From the NCBI GenBank assembly GCA_000226015.1, contig JH153925.1, positions 172,422-192,533 on the forward strand: DNA of 20,112 nt. The letters are read 5' to 3'. The stretch is from Mnemiopsis leidyi. Its lineage: Eukaryota; Ctenophora; Tentaculata; Lobata; Bolinopsidae. Of this stretch, positions 1-11,397 are shown one piece after another (within the stretch, counting starts at the first letter, position 1; every line of letters begins with the position of its first letter). Under the pieces are notes generated by a model that saw only the letters and a list, made by a program, of their open reading frames with translations, did not search any database and was not told the origin of the DNA. The translations under genes and the position numbers were made by a program.

Positions 1-46
1 TTGTATTTACTATGTCTCACTCATTGTATTACTCATTATATTTACN

Positions 47-318
47 CATGTATTACTATGTCTCACTATGTATTACTATGTCTCACTCATGTATTACTAT
101 GTCTCACTCATGTATTGCTATGTCTCACTCATGTATTACTATGTCTCACTCATGTATTACTATGTCTCACTCATGTATCACTATGTCTCACTCATGTATA
201 ACTATGTCTCACTCATGTATTACTATGTCTCACTCATGTATTACTATGTCTCACTAATGTATTACTATGTCTCACTCATGTATTACTATGTCTCACTCAT
301 GTATTACTATGTCTCATT
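47..318. repeat. 21-bp tandem satellite, about 13 copies
   Basis: Tandem copies of a 21-bp unit (catgtattactatgtctcac plus t) run from 47 to 318. One copy is 20 bp (68-87) and several carry single substitutions (for example near 113, 179, 200 and 256). Degenerate copies flank the array (11-46 and 319-375). Because 21 is a multiple of three and the unit has no stop in any forward frame, all three forward frames stay open and give seven-residue peptide repeats. These are artefacts, not genes. An undetermined base lies at 46, at the edge of the array. Confidence 0.95.
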
Positions 319-749
319 CATGTTTTACTCATATATTACTCATGTAATATTCAAGTATTAGCTATTACTCATGTTTTACACATGTCGCCTGAGCTGCGGG
401 CATTTCATAACGCGTGACCACTTTTGGTCGTCCATGATGAAATTTTAATTGTTACAAATTTTTTAGTTACTTTGGGTCAAAGATTTTGAAATTTGTGGAC
501 TTAAAAAGATGGCTGCCCGGGCATTAGAGAACAATAAACAAGTCGTGGACCATTGTCTTCCACGCTTAGAAATTTTGAGATTTCAATTTCGTACCTCTTG
601 GAAACTAATGAGAAATTATAAAATGGATTAGGAGAGTCTAATAAAGTTAAGCCAAAAATTCTGCCATATGTTCGCATCTAATGGTAATAGTAAGGTAATG
701 CTAGTAGTTAGCTAATGCTAATAGTTAGTTAATGCTAATAATAAAACTG

Positions 750-791
750 AAATAGCAAATATACTTGCTATAAAATAGCAAATATACTTGC
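750..791. repeat. 19-bp direct duplication at 23-bp spacing
   Basis: The 19-mer aaatagcaaatatacttgc occurs at 750-768 and again at 773-791 without change, separated by tata. It is a recent local duplication in non-coding DNA. Confidence 0.9.
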
Positions 792-1701
792 GGCGAATGA
801 CCGTCGTGATTTGAAGCAGAAGAGTTTGGAAAAGTCTTTAAGCCGACAAGGAGATTGTAATTGTGTTCACCCCGACGATTTTTATTAAGTTAATCGAGGC
901 AAATATTTCCTTGTCTAAACCTAAAAAGTAAATGTTAAGATTACAAATTTACTTTACTATAAGATAGAGCGTCTTTATGTGAGTGGCGGCAAATATATCC
1001 TTTCTGGCATCCTAATTAGCCAAAATCCTTTGAAATTGAGACATGTAGATATATTTCTGTTTGCCTGATTTTTCTATAAATACAAATATCGAGATAGACC
1101 CTAGTATTTGTGTATTACTGGAGTGGCTTAATAAAACAGCTGAAGCCAGGGGAATGAATTTGGTGAAGGTGGATTAGACCTAGAGCAATACAATAGAGCA
1201 AGGATTACAAGGATTACAATTAACATTACATTAAGACATTACATTGAGAGCAGGTTAATTGCAGCAAACTATATATAAGGAACTAAGTTTGAAGATATAG
1301 CGAAATTTACCTCCAGCCAAATTGGCCGGAGCAGATTATATACTGCATTAACATTTAACGAATTTCCTGCTTGCATTTTTGTCAATTTTCTTGACAGAAT
1401 AAAAAAATCTGCTCAAATGCGAGAACAAGTGCTAGGCTTAATTAAGATTTCCGGAAATTGATCTTGATTCTGATGCTTCGGTGCAAAATTTGTGCATTCC
1501 AGTAATATATAGCGCTACGAAAACTCGACTAAAAGATAAAACAGAAGAATAAGATTGCTGTTTAATCTTTTATAATAGGTATTTATAGTAATAAAACAAA
1601 GAAAGTAGGTAGTTGTGAACTCAACTGATTAAAGTAACTAAAAGTAAACTGCAGCTGAACCGTCCGCAACATAATCAACCAAGTTATCCCAATTTCCTCT
1701 T

Positions 1702-1726
1702 ATAAGCGCTTTACTCTAGCGCTTAT
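1702..1726. repeat. perfect 9-bp hairpin
   Basis: ataagcgct at 1702-1710 and agcgcttat at 1718-1726 are exact reverse complements around the 7-nt loop ttactct. The arms are more GC-rich than the surroundings. No T-run or coding context gives it a role. Confidence 0.8.
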
Positions 1727-1916
1727 GAACTCTAAAAGCTGTCGCATCGACGTTACAAACGCTCTTAATGATCCGCAGGTCACTAACCTATCATGAGCAA
1801 GTATACGTTTATACAAATAATACTAGACAAATAAAGTAAATAAAATTAGCTTAATGACGAACGTAACGTATTATCAATAGTTAATAACAGTTAGCACGTT
1901 ATTACGATTCATTACT

Positions 1917-2010
1917 AACTTACTAAACCAGACATTTATCAAGTTCTTTATTTTCTAAATCTAACATAACTTACTAAACCAGACATTTATCAAGTTTTTT
2001 ATTTTCTAAC
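1917..2010. repeat. 51-bp tandem duplication
   Basis: A segment starting aacttactaaaccagacatt at 1917 is repeated from 1968 (period 51). The second copy differs slightly (a C to T in the T-rich part) and stops at about 2010. It lies in non-coding DNA. Confidence 0.9.
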
Positions 2011-2257
2011 TTCTCGGGCAAAATCACACAACTGTTGTTAATTAATTAATAATGTTATGTTAAGATTAAAGTTCATTATCATAATAAACCTGTATCAGCA
2101 TCTATGTAATTGGCAAGAGCTGTGTACGATAATAAAATTAAACAAACGGATATGATTTTACAAGCACGCAGCCAAAATTTGAAAAAAATAATTCATTGAG
2201 TAACTTTATGTTGATATGACTGTAACTATAAGAACCTTGTTTAAACGCTATCCAATT

Positions 2258-2300
2258 AATGCTTCAACGCTGCTGATTTGAGCAAGCGTTTTGAAGCATT
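2258..2300. repeat. imperfect 43-nt hairpin
   Basis: aatgcttcaacgct (2258-2271) pairs with agcgttttgaagcatt (2285-2300), with a 2-nt bulge. An inner gct/agc pair would extend the stem towards the loop. It is short for a miRNA precursor and may be a palindromic relic. Confidence 0.65.
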
Positions 2301-4394
2301 TTATACTCATAAGCATTTTATGTTTGGGGTCGATATACTGACTTCACTTTATGTTAATCATGTCTTTAAGTTTTAGCTGTAGCTTTGGGCGGTAGGCTAT
2401 TTCTATAATGAGGTATAACTTGGGTAGGTTTTACTTGGAGTGGTATTTACTTAAGCATGTTGAGGATCATAACGAGAGCTAGGTATATTCCTAAATTTAA
2501 AGGTAATGAAAATGATACAACTAGTAACGCAAACCTAGTCGTACTCACATGGTAATACAATTCTCACAGTGAAACTAATACAGTCAGATCACATGTTATT
2601 ACACATAAACAGTGAACTGTTCAAGTTGCAAGCAATCGCAAAATTATAGTTTTATCAAGGCGTCCTCAATACAATGCCAAATGTAATGAATCAAGCAACA
2701 TTCTTCAGTATGAGCTGAACTTAGCCAATGTTTGAAAGTTATTTGGTCAAATTATTCAATTTGACATGACGTTTCAATGCTGCAGCAACTTAAACGTAGC
2801 CAAATTATGAAATTGTGATGAAGACAAACAGATTCATGGTTTAATGACGCAATTCAACTAATCAATCAATCGTCGGCGGCATGATACTGGAATTGCCATA
2901 ATCATTACACATTGGTAAGAAAGATTCATCCTACTCCCAGTCTCAAGCCGAACCAAACATATCCCGAAAAATTTTATTCTCCGTAGAACGAGCAAATATG
3001 AGCTGGGGTACAAGGTACAGGGTGATATGCCAAATTGCAAATTTGAATTATCCAACGTGAAATGCCATCGTTACCCACAAATCGCAGTTAAATATTCATA
3101 TTAAAACTGCATCAGTTTAGTGAGAAAGAAATTCAGGCATTGTCACTAAATTTACCTACTAGATTCGGTTCGATCACACAATCAACGACTGTTGTGTGAG
3201 TACTATCTTGGCTCCATTAAATCGGAGAACGGCTGGCATTCTGGCATCAGTATTCGGATTGCTTGCGCAAAAAGACATCCAGGAGTAGACGATAATCAGA
3301 TGAGTTGTTACTTTGGGTTATTTAAGGACGCTCAAATGTTGACAAGGCTGGCTGTCTTTCAACAAGATTTGATTTAAATAGAGCAATTTGTTGATCTGCT
3401 AGACTTACAGTAATCTAATTCTTATACGTTTATAGCTGTTTGTCTGTCAAAAGATCAAGATCAAATATCTTGCATCTATGATACAGGCATGTAAATGTGA
3501 TAAGAATTGATTTCCGATTTATATAATTAATGTCAATATCTAAATCTCTGGCTAATTGAAGGACCGAAAGTTGAAAAGATATGAGGAAAGAAATTAGAAA
3601 GGAAAGAAATGAAAAATGTAGGTTATGGCTAATAAAACATTAAGCTAAGCATTGGCGGTTAATTAGGCACTGTAAGCAATAACTTGCTGTAAGGCATATT
3701 TGCTAAAAGTTGTTATGGCCTAATAATAAGTCAATATGCAATGTTCGATAACTTAAGTTTTTTGAAAATTGGAACACTGTTCGGGCGCGGCCGAATAAAC
3801 CAATATTTCTCTACTGTGTATAACGACTATATTTTGATTCTGTGTTTATCCAAATTATTTAAAAAATGTGGACAAAGACCAAAGTTTCTTTGTTTATTGA
3901 ATTCCAAGTTGGAAGAAATCCAATTTGTTCCGGCGGTATTCTAGGTTAATTTTATTCATTTCGTGGTAAAAGAAAATCTTAAGAGTCGCTTAAATGCAAA
4001 TACAGGCGACTAGATTCCTCGAGAATTCAATTGAAACAAAAGAAACCTTAACATTCTTAAAATGTTCGGCAAGTTGAATTGTATGCATTGATATCTTCGA
4101 ATATTCTGTTGTAATACTTTTCAGACAATGAATCGGTATTTTTTAATTGTCATACTGTCCTTATCCTTTTTCGGGCCGTGCTATTGTATCATGATTTGGG
4201 CGAACAATCGGCAGAGTTCTAATCATGTATTGTAAACGCCAATTGTAATTCACTATCACGGTACACAGTGTCACAATCATTCATGTTTTAGAAAGTTGTT
4301 CTGCGGAAAAAACTATGTTTCGTATACGTATTTCAGTATTACTTCTTACGAAATCAGGGTTTTATCAATGAGTATTGAACTAAGACATCCTGAT

Positions 4395-4706
4395 CAGGGT
4401 TGCCAGTTATTTCTAAGACAATTTTCAAGGCTTTTCAAGGTTTTCAAGAGTAATTTTCAAAGTCCAAAGTCCAACCAGACCGACAACTAGCTAAGAATAA
4501 ATGCAAAAAAGTTCAATCAGACTGAAATCAATCTAGGTATGATTCTTGAAATAAACATCAGGCCAAACTACCATGATAGAGCTAGGTATAATTTTGGATC
4601 AAGACCTTGAAAAACCTTAATAATCTTGAAATTTTGGCGTTCCTTTTAAGGTTTTTAAGGTTATTTTCCCGATTTTTGCCGTTTTTAAGGTCACCTAGCA
4701 AGCCTG
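4395..4706. mobile_element. hAT-like MITE with 8-bp TSD
   Basis: The element is 312 bp long. Its left end is CAGGGTTGCCAG (4395-4406) and its right end, read on the other strand, is CAGGCTTGCTAG (4695-4706): 12-bp terminal inverted repeats with two mismatches. It is flanked by the identical 8-bp sequence atcctgat at 4387-4394 and 4707-4714. CAG-starting ends of this type with an 8-bp target duplication are the signature of hAT transposons. Inside both ends are repeated motifs (ttcaagg on the left, ttaagg on the right), typical of subterminal transposase sites. There is no coding capacity, so it is non-autonomous. Confidence 0.88.
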
Positions 4707-4714
4707 ATCCTGAT

Positions 4715-5394
4715 GTGTAAATAACAGATGAACTTAAGAAGAAAGATATCTTTCAGATCTTGCAGAGCTTTTGTTTGGGGCAATGCGCTCATGGTTAAAC
4801 AGAAATTCATTTCATCTTCTTCGGGTTGTGAAATGTTCAACTTTTTCAGATCTTTCATCTACCTTTTCTTTAAATGACTTTTTAAGTGTTTTTAATTTAA
4901 GTTTCATTATATTTCCTGAATGTATAATCACGATTCACGACAAGTACAGTTGTAGCTTAAGTGATAATTTCATGTTAAGTTATTGTTTAATTCCTGTTCA
5001 ATTCTTATTTTGTCTGCAAAATAAACTCATGGGCAGTGAACTGTTTTCACTATCTTTATAAATACGCGACACATCAAAGGTAAGCATGTGCGAATGTACT
5101 TAAAAGTGGTATCTCAAATTTTAGCTAATTTGTATCACTTAGCATGATAATGAAGATATGATCTTGTTGTCGTGGTGGAACACAAAACTTCATGTTAATT
5201 CAAGCGAGTGTCCTTATTAATCTGTAAATGTCGCTGTCTCACATAAATGGCCGACTTAAAAAAACACGCTATGATTTTTGGGAAAGAAATTCGGTTTTAT
5301 CTTACTTTTAAGAAGAACAAAAGCGTTGAATCTCAACACGACAGATCCTAAACTTTAATTGAGACAACTTCGTCTGTCCTCCTGGTTATTGGTA
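4715..5394. other. intergenic between two MITEs, no gene seen
   Basis: A 96-codon frame (4771-5061, plus) has low-complexity Ser/Phe/Leu-rich composition with no recognisable domain or splice context. I treat it as chance. Nothing else was supported. Confidence 0.55.
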
Positions 5395-5402
5395 TACAGA
5401 AC

Positions 5403-5792
5403 CGGTGACCGACAACTAAGAACCAATCAATCCCGGTTCCCACAGGGATCACCTGACTAGATGTAATTAGTGACGTTTCATTTGTGATGTGATCCACTAG
5501 CTTCGGTAGGATTCAGGTGGATATCTGAGAACCAACTTAGGTGTTGAGGACATGCAGCACGTGAGCCGAGGACAAGCAGGGTGAGTATATGAACTTTAAT
5601 CAGCTGTTAATGTACGATCTACGCTATGGTATATATACGGAACCATGGAGTTTCACTAGAGGTTCTCACATTACAGAGGTTCTTAGTTGTCGGTAAAACG
5701 TCATGATTGACGAATTTCTCAGGCCTAGCATGTTAATTAGTTAACAAGGTAAATCAAGGTGAAATTGATTGGTTCTTAGTTGTCGGTCAGCC
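5403..5792. mobile_element. MITE with long TIRs and 8-bp TSD
   Basis: The element is 390 bp long. The left end starts CGGTGACCGACAACTAAGAA and the right end, on the opposite strand, starts GGCTGACCGACAACTAAGAA. The terminal repeats run about 29 bp (5403-5431 and 5764-5792) with two mismatches at the outermost bases and 25 exact inner bases. Identical 8-bp sequences, tacagaac, flank it at 5395-5402 and 5793-5800. A third copy of the inner repeat (17 bp) sits inside at 5678-5694 in the right-end orientation. An 8-bp TSD is shared by hAT, Merlin and P families. The GG-type end makes Merlin possible, but the superfamily is not settled. No coding capacity. Confidence 0.85.
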
Positions 5793-5800
5793 TACAGAAC

Positions 5801-7052
5801 ACATTGATTTTACCTCGAATAAAGGACAAAAGTTAACCGTCATTATTCATTAACTGCCAACACTCTAGAAAATTTCGTGGGTCTTATAAGACATAGAATA
5901 TTATAATCCACTTGAAATTTTCAAACAAAAGGTAACATTTCTCCAAGCTTCTGTTTTGAATGTTCAGCCAAAGGATCTGCCATATTACACAGTACGGAGG
6001 AGACCCACGTGACTTCATTAACGAGTTGCATGCAACATAAGTATTCAAATTTGGACAGCCGCCAAACACGGCTTTAATGTTGAGTGGGCGAAATGCGACT
6101 ATTTATCAAGCTAGTGCGCGCCCTTGAACGAGCGAGTATATGCGAAATATTTGTACGTGGCATTGACAGGCTGAGATGCGCAGTACTTCTTACACGAAAT
6201 ACAAATCTAAACTAGCAATACCCGTGGGAAATTTTGGTATTCTTCAGGTCTTAACATAAACAAGGGGATTTTCCAATACAAGCTGTCACGTGATTTAACA
6301 GTTTTATTAGTTAGAGGCCACACGTGAACAAGTGACAAAATAAGACATGTGCTTTCTACAATTTCTTATATTTAGACTACAAAATTCCCGGTTTCGTACA
6401 TAACACGAAATAAATATAATGACAAAAAACGCAGCTGCCCTTCTAAGTTGAGTAAACAAGGCAATGAAATACCTCTCTATCCATATGCAGCAATTCCTAC
6501 CAATCAGAAACAAAAACGAAAGACACGTGTCTAGGCACGTGTCACGTTTCGACTTTTCAACTTTTCAATGAGTTGACAAAACGATCTCAATTAAATTTGA
6601 GCTTAATGCGATCCAATATGTGCAGATTTGAATGTAAACTTTTGAAATACATTCATATTAATTATACTTATTGTTATAACCAGTTTATCTTTAATCAGTT
6701 GATAAATATCACATGTGTTATGTTACATGCTCTCGTAAACTTCAAATCGATATCTTTTTTCGTATGCAGACAAAGTTCAATCATTGAATGGGCTGGGTTA
6801 GAATTTTTAGAAGACGGTAAATCGAAATTTTGTCTTTCTGTAGGTACCATGTTTATGTATTTGCCTAAGGCAGGGTGAACTTGAAAAATGTCGGGAATGT
6901 ATCGATTGGAAGCTTATGGTCTACCCCTAAATAACGTCTATCAAATATCTTCCAATGCTCAAATCTACCAAACACAAAATCTAAACAACAAATTTTGTCA
7001 GTTACTTCCCAATTATCGAGCTATTTTCCCAGTTTATCCTTAAACCAGGCGT
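5801..7052. other. intergenic 3' of UBE4B, no supported gene
   Basis: Frames at 5884-6069 (minus), 6307-6513 (minus) and 6573-6878 (plus) lack domain-like features or convincing splice borders. The region contains five CACGTG hexamers between 6006 and 6541. It must also contain the UBE4B 3'UTR. A reverse-strand ATTAAA (plus 6690) is one possible polyadenylation signal, but no site is convincing. Confidence 0.5.
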
Positions 7053-10000
7053 CTATTTTTTCAGTTTCTCTTTGATCCAAGCGTCTATTTTGTCCTTCAG
7101 TTCCGGTTCAGGAATGAGCATGTCAACAGTAAGATGTTGTCTGTTGAAGGGATCAGTAGAACTGTTCAGCAGATGTCGCTCTATGATTGGTTTGTCCATG
7201 ATCACGCCGCTCGGAAGCCGTACTGGCTGTCTCATCATAGTGCTCATCAGAGGATCGCGGAACTCGTCAGGCGCGTCCTCAAAGTCCTGATCCCTTGCTT
7301 GTTTCTCCTCGTACTTCTCCTTGACTTTCCTTGCAAACTCAGAAAATGCAGCAATTTCGTAGGAGGATTTGATAGCAGCATTGGTGAGCCGTGTTATTGC
7401 CAGGGCGAAAAGTTCCGGTTTGTATGAGCGCTCGTCGCCAGCCACAGCATCTAAGAAAACAGGGCTATCCAGGTTGATGTAAATATCCGTAATCTGTTGA
7501 ACCAACTCTTTTGGTTGGAACCCGTACTTCTGAGGATCTTGTACTTTAAGGTCTGCGCACTTTGGACCGCACAACTGTTGAAGGTTGTAATTCAACATTG
7601 CCGCAACGCGATCTATCAGCGCACCGCGCAGGAAGGGTGCCTGAATGCTCTGCGTGAGATAATGGAACATATGAACAGTTTCGTTAGCCAGGGTCAGGTA
7701 ACTCTTACACTGTCGCTCGTCCTGTTTCAGCTGGTTTAACTTCTGAGTCTTACTCTCCTCGGGTAGACTGTCCCACTTGCTGGAGTCTGACATGAGTTTC
7801 TGAGTATCGCGTATAGATCTCAGCGAGTCGATACTCTCGTCCAACAAGAAGGTTGTGTCGTTGAGGAGCATGTTTATAAACCGTGTATATTTCGTGTTTT
7901 CCAAACACTGCATCAGAGTAAGCCGGTGTGTGGTGTTTGAAGCAAACCACAGAGTTTTAGTTATTATAGAAATGTGGTAACGGATGGAGAACTTATCGTA
8001 AAACTCACTGGAAGTTCCGGTACTCTCCACGTCCGTGTAAAAGTCAAGTAGCGCGGGAAGTAGAAACTGTTCGGAGCTAGCAGGAGTGATGATTTTCTCA
8101 AAGAGAGGAGTACTTGTACCTTGCACATCAGGACTGTACATGTATATTACCTCTATCAGCTTGCTCACTAAGTAGGGGTTACGGAAGAAGTGCGGGTGAC
8201 ACACGCAGACCTGGATCAGCTGACAAACTGGCGCAAGGTTCACGTTACCCAAAAGGTTGATGCGGAAGCGCGAAGATTGTATCAGCACGTCAGCTATGTC
8301 GTCTAGGATGAACTCTGGTAGAGTGTCCAGGAGCTGGTTGTTGGGAAGTTTCTCCATTCCGGAGTTCAGCCACTTTCGTTCTGGGTCCACCACTGAGAGC
8401 AACCAGAGACAAACTTTGCCGTAAAACTCTGCAAACTTCTGGAGTAGTTCAGTTTCAAACGTCGTTATTTGCGCTATTTTCTCGGCCCTCTTCCAACTTT
8501 CCAACTTGGCTTCTCCAATCTTGAGTTGAAGCTCTGCCCGGCTGTTTGGTGGTGGACGACCATTTCTAGTGGTATCCTTAATCATGTTAGAAAGGTCTTT
8601 AATGCGCTGTACGCGCGTTACCTGTTTTCTGAGTGCAGGAAGTAGAGACAGGTGGACAGAGTAGATAGCCATCAGAAAACATTCAGTGCTGAAGTTTGGT
8701 TGTTTAACTCCACTTAACGTCTTAGAAAACTCTTCTGCTTCTTCTGAAGTGGCATTTACACGTGTAACTTCAGAAAAATCAAGCCGACAATTCGGACTTT
8801 GAAAGTAGTTTTTATCGACTTTTTCCACTGCTACTTTAGCGGATAAGTCGAGAATGACGGATAAAAAGTTCAACATAAATCCGTCCCTAGATAGAACATC
8901 CTCTCGAGCCTGAATACCGCTTTTCTTCGCGTTTTTGTTTAAAACACGTGCAAAGTAGGAGAGCACAGTGCTGCGATTATCTTTAGGAAGGAGCAGATTG
9001 TAAACAATCTTTAGCATGATGTCACGTGTTTCTCTTATGACAGGCGGCAGGTCATGCTTCAACTGTTCAACCTCAAGTTCCTTGTTGTTCTGTATTTTCG
9101 GGTTTTCCTCAAAATACCCGGACAAACCAAGAAATGGTCCGAGAAATGAATAATTTTCAAGTTCTCTCCCGTTACTTATCAGATCTGGACTCCACACATC
9201 CAGACTGGAAATTAGAGAAACTACTGGCCTAGACGCAGATATTTTGATAGCAGTCAAACACTCAAGTGCATGGTAGACATCGCAGACATGCGCGTCAAGA
9301 ATGTTGTTGTTTTTAGCTCGGCCCATGTGGTCAAACAAGAGTGCGCTGAAGATCTGATGGAAGGTTCCGGATTCCTGGGTTGCGCGGATCAACTGGAGAG
9401 CAAAACGATCGCGTTCTGGAATGGGAAGGGGGAAGTTTTGGTGGTTTCTGATGAAGAGACAAGAGAGAGGAGAGGACTGTATGAGACCTGTGTCTACGTC
9501 AGATCCCAACATTCCTGTCATGACGAGACCTAGGTTCCTGAAATAGTTTTGTATTTGCTAAAGCTGAATCTCATTATCTGAAAATTCATATATTTGAACT
9601 GTTGAGAATCTACCTACATAGCTACATCATGCTTCGCATACATGGTATTGAAAAGATTGAATGAGGCAATATCACGATTCAATCCATTAATTTGATATAA
9701 TACTTAAAAGTTATAATAATAACAACAGGAACTACTGCAGGACGTACTCACTAAATCTAAAAAGATCTACCTCATAACCATGGAAGTGAAGTCATTACAG
9801 AACTGAGTCCAATCTTCTCCAGATCCTAGATACAGGTTACCACTTATTCTCTCCCACACGTCCACAAGATAGACAACTGCTATCCTAGGGATATTATCAT
9901 TCAATTCTAGGGAAATTATCATTCAATTCAAGAAATAAAATATAGGGATATCATCATTCAATTCAAGAAATAAAATATAGGGATATTATCATTCAATTTA

Positions 10001-10388
10001 AAAATTAAAGACCCAAATCAAATGTATATAATATCTGTAACTTGATTTAGCCAGTTCCTGAGTTTGGTGAACAGATGCTACATAAAACTTCAATACATCT
10101 ATTTACTATTTACTTCTAATAATATCTTCTACTTGGCACAAACCTGCTCGTATTCTTAGTAACTATTTTCCGTCGCAGCTCCATGTTCTGCGCGATGGAA
10201 CTGGACGTGTCGCGCTGTAACACGTTCCTCTCCTCCCCGTATATCTGCATTATAATACACATGAGTTCCTCCTCCGCGTACTGCAACACGTCGCGCGCGG
10301 TGAGGAGTGTTTGCATTTTGTCGTGGTCGTAAGGAATCTCCAGAACGTTGTTTATGAATGTCTCCATCTTCTGCTTAGAGTCACCCAT
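7053..10388 (-). CDS. UBE4B: Ubiquitin conjugation factor E4 B (Ufd2-type U-box E4)
   Basis: The product is a ubiquitin chain elongation factor (E4/E3) acting with Cdc48/p97 in degradation of ubiquitylated substrates (family knowledge). I assemble three exons: 10388-10144, 9884-9771 and 9537-7053. Donors are CAG|GTTTGT and GAG|GTAGAT; acceptors are CCCTAG|G and TTTCAG|G. Both junctions are phase 2 and recreate an AGG Arg codon, giving 947 aa. Residues 1-60 form the short N-terminal helical motif ([11 protein letters not shown]). The Ufd2 core follows, with signatures such as [37 protein letters not shown] and [19 protein letters not shown]. The U-box is at about 875-947 ([33 protein letters not shown]). 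The GPKCADLKV region is UBE4B-like rather than UBE4A-like. An in-frame TGA lies upstream of ATG 10388 with no ATG between, which fixes the start. Its length is close to yeast Ufd2 (about 960 aa), so it lacks the long N-terminal extension of vertebrate UBE4B. Exon 3 alone codes for 827 residues. Confidence 0.93.
9887..10000. repeat. 35-bp minisatellite in UBE4B intron 1
   Basis: Copies at 9887-9908 (22 bp, partial), 9909-9943 (35 bp), 9944-9978 (35 bp) and 9979-10000 (22 bp, partial) share the core agggatattatcattcaatt. The array touches the 3' splice site of UBE4B exon 2. Read on the minus strand, each copy ends in a CCCTAG- or CCCTAT-like sequence resembling the real acceptor. Confidence 0.92.
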
Positions 10389-10430
10389 GTCGGTGGTGTC
10401 GGCGGTGGTGTCGGCGGCGGTAGCAGCAGT
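10386..10430 (-). promoter_or_regulatory. GC-rich repetitive 5' leader of UBE4B
   Basis: Just upstream of the UBE4B ATG is a GC-rich tandem of GACACCACCGCC-like 12-mers, in sharp contrast to the AT-rich surroundings. It is in frame with the ATG (Ala/Asp/Thr codons) but has no ATG, and an in-frame TGA lies further upstream near 10487. It is therefore leader sequence rather than coding. A CpG-containing promoter-proximal leader is plausible. Confidence 0.5.
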
Positions 10431-11397
10431 GTTGGGAGTGAGGTGTCGACCTGATGTTGTAGAGACGCGTAGTGTCTGTTTTCTTCACATGTCAAGTCAT
10501 GTTCTGGGATATAGAAAGTCATAATACAAAGGAGATTAGAAGTAGTTACTTAACTACTTTTGAAAACATCGGTATTACTGGTGTATCTTCAGTTTTAATT
10601 TTCTGTTTCACGAGTAAAATTTAAGTGGTTTTTAAGTTTATAGAAAAACAAGTTGGACACAATATTAAATTTTGTGACGCCCGGTAAGATATGATTTCAA
10701 AGCACTCAAACCGTGACTCAGCGATAGTAAATACCACAAGTAAATTTCTTGTAAAACGTTTAAAAAATAATCTTACTAAACGTCAAGATGAATGGAATGA
10801 TCAATGATCATAAGTAAATATCACAAAATATATTTGATGTTCAATGCAGTGATCCATGGCAAGAATTCAAGTTTTCAGCTCTCATTTCGTCATAATACTT
10901 AAGCACAACAATTTTAAAACATTTAACATTAAGCTATACTTGTGCAGTATAAAACGATTTAAGTGGTAGTTCATGAATAAAAACTTAATCAAAATCAATT
11001 TATTTTAATTCCATCCCTCTGCTCTCGTTATTGGGACCTCCTGAATTCGTTTTTGGGAACAAAATAACGCCACACTTTATGATAGCCTTAAAACTTGAAA
11101 TCTAGCGGGTTTATCTTAAATAAGCAAAATTAATGTCGAAGAAAAATATTTAAATAGAGGAAATATCTTTAAAAAATCCGACACAAACATTCAAACGATA
11201 ACAACGAAGGCATCTTTACAGTTTTTACTCAACCTTTTTATAAAACTATTTGAGGCCTTCATCAACTTGTTCATCTGAATCCCCTGAACTTATAAATTGT
11301 ATTAAACATTCAATCATTTCAGTATAAACATTTCAATTAACATTTTGGTGGATACAAATCAAACATAAATAGATAAATTCCCGGAAAAGTTATTTAA
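10431..11397. other. intergenic between UBE4B and the zinc-finger gene
   Basis: No coding exon is seen. It must hold the UBE4B promoter and the 3'UTR of the zinc-finger gene. A minus-strand AATAAA (plus TTTATT at 10999-11004) lies about 395 nt after the zinc-finger stop codon and is a candidate polyadenylation signal. Confidence 0.5.

Larger units (their letters stand above)
361..4386. other. intergenic, no supported gene
   Basis: No open frame here shows domain-like composition, and no exon with convincing splice sites was found on either strand. The longest frames (2858-3055 minus, 3192-3377 plus, 3741-3944 plus) look random. The stretch holds short local duplications and two hairpins, listed separately. 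A short exon of an unfamiliar gene, or a non-coding RNA, could be missed by eye. Confidence 0.6.

Noticed and set aside
1..361. Three overlapping forward frames of 66-97 codons
   Set aside because: They are the 21-bp satellite read in three frames; the unit has no stops and gives simple seven-residue repeats.
509..631. A 40-codon plus-strand frame starting in good context (aagATGGctgcc)
   Set aside because: Too short, no splice donor or domain, and no further exon was found to continue it.
4771..5061. 96-codon plus-strand frame
   Set aside because: Ser/Phe/Leu-rich low-complexity translation of T-rich DNA; no domain or splice evidence.
5921..5983. Minus-strand 20-codon frame starting MADPLAEHSKQKLGEML
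   Set aside because: Protein-like in composition, but it stops at once with no convincing donor, and no matching exon was found downstream.
6307..6513. Minus-strand 68-codon hydrophobic frame
   Set aside because: It could suggest a membrane segment, but there is no family resemblance and the region is AT-rich; chance is more likely.
7072..9533. Several plus-strand frames and a minus-strand frame within 7072-9533
   Set aside because: They are shadows of the UBE4B terminal exon in other frames.
10389..10487. N-terminal extension of UBE4B upstream of 10388
   Set aside because: The frame stays open for about 100 nt, but no in-frame ATG is present before the upstream TGA.
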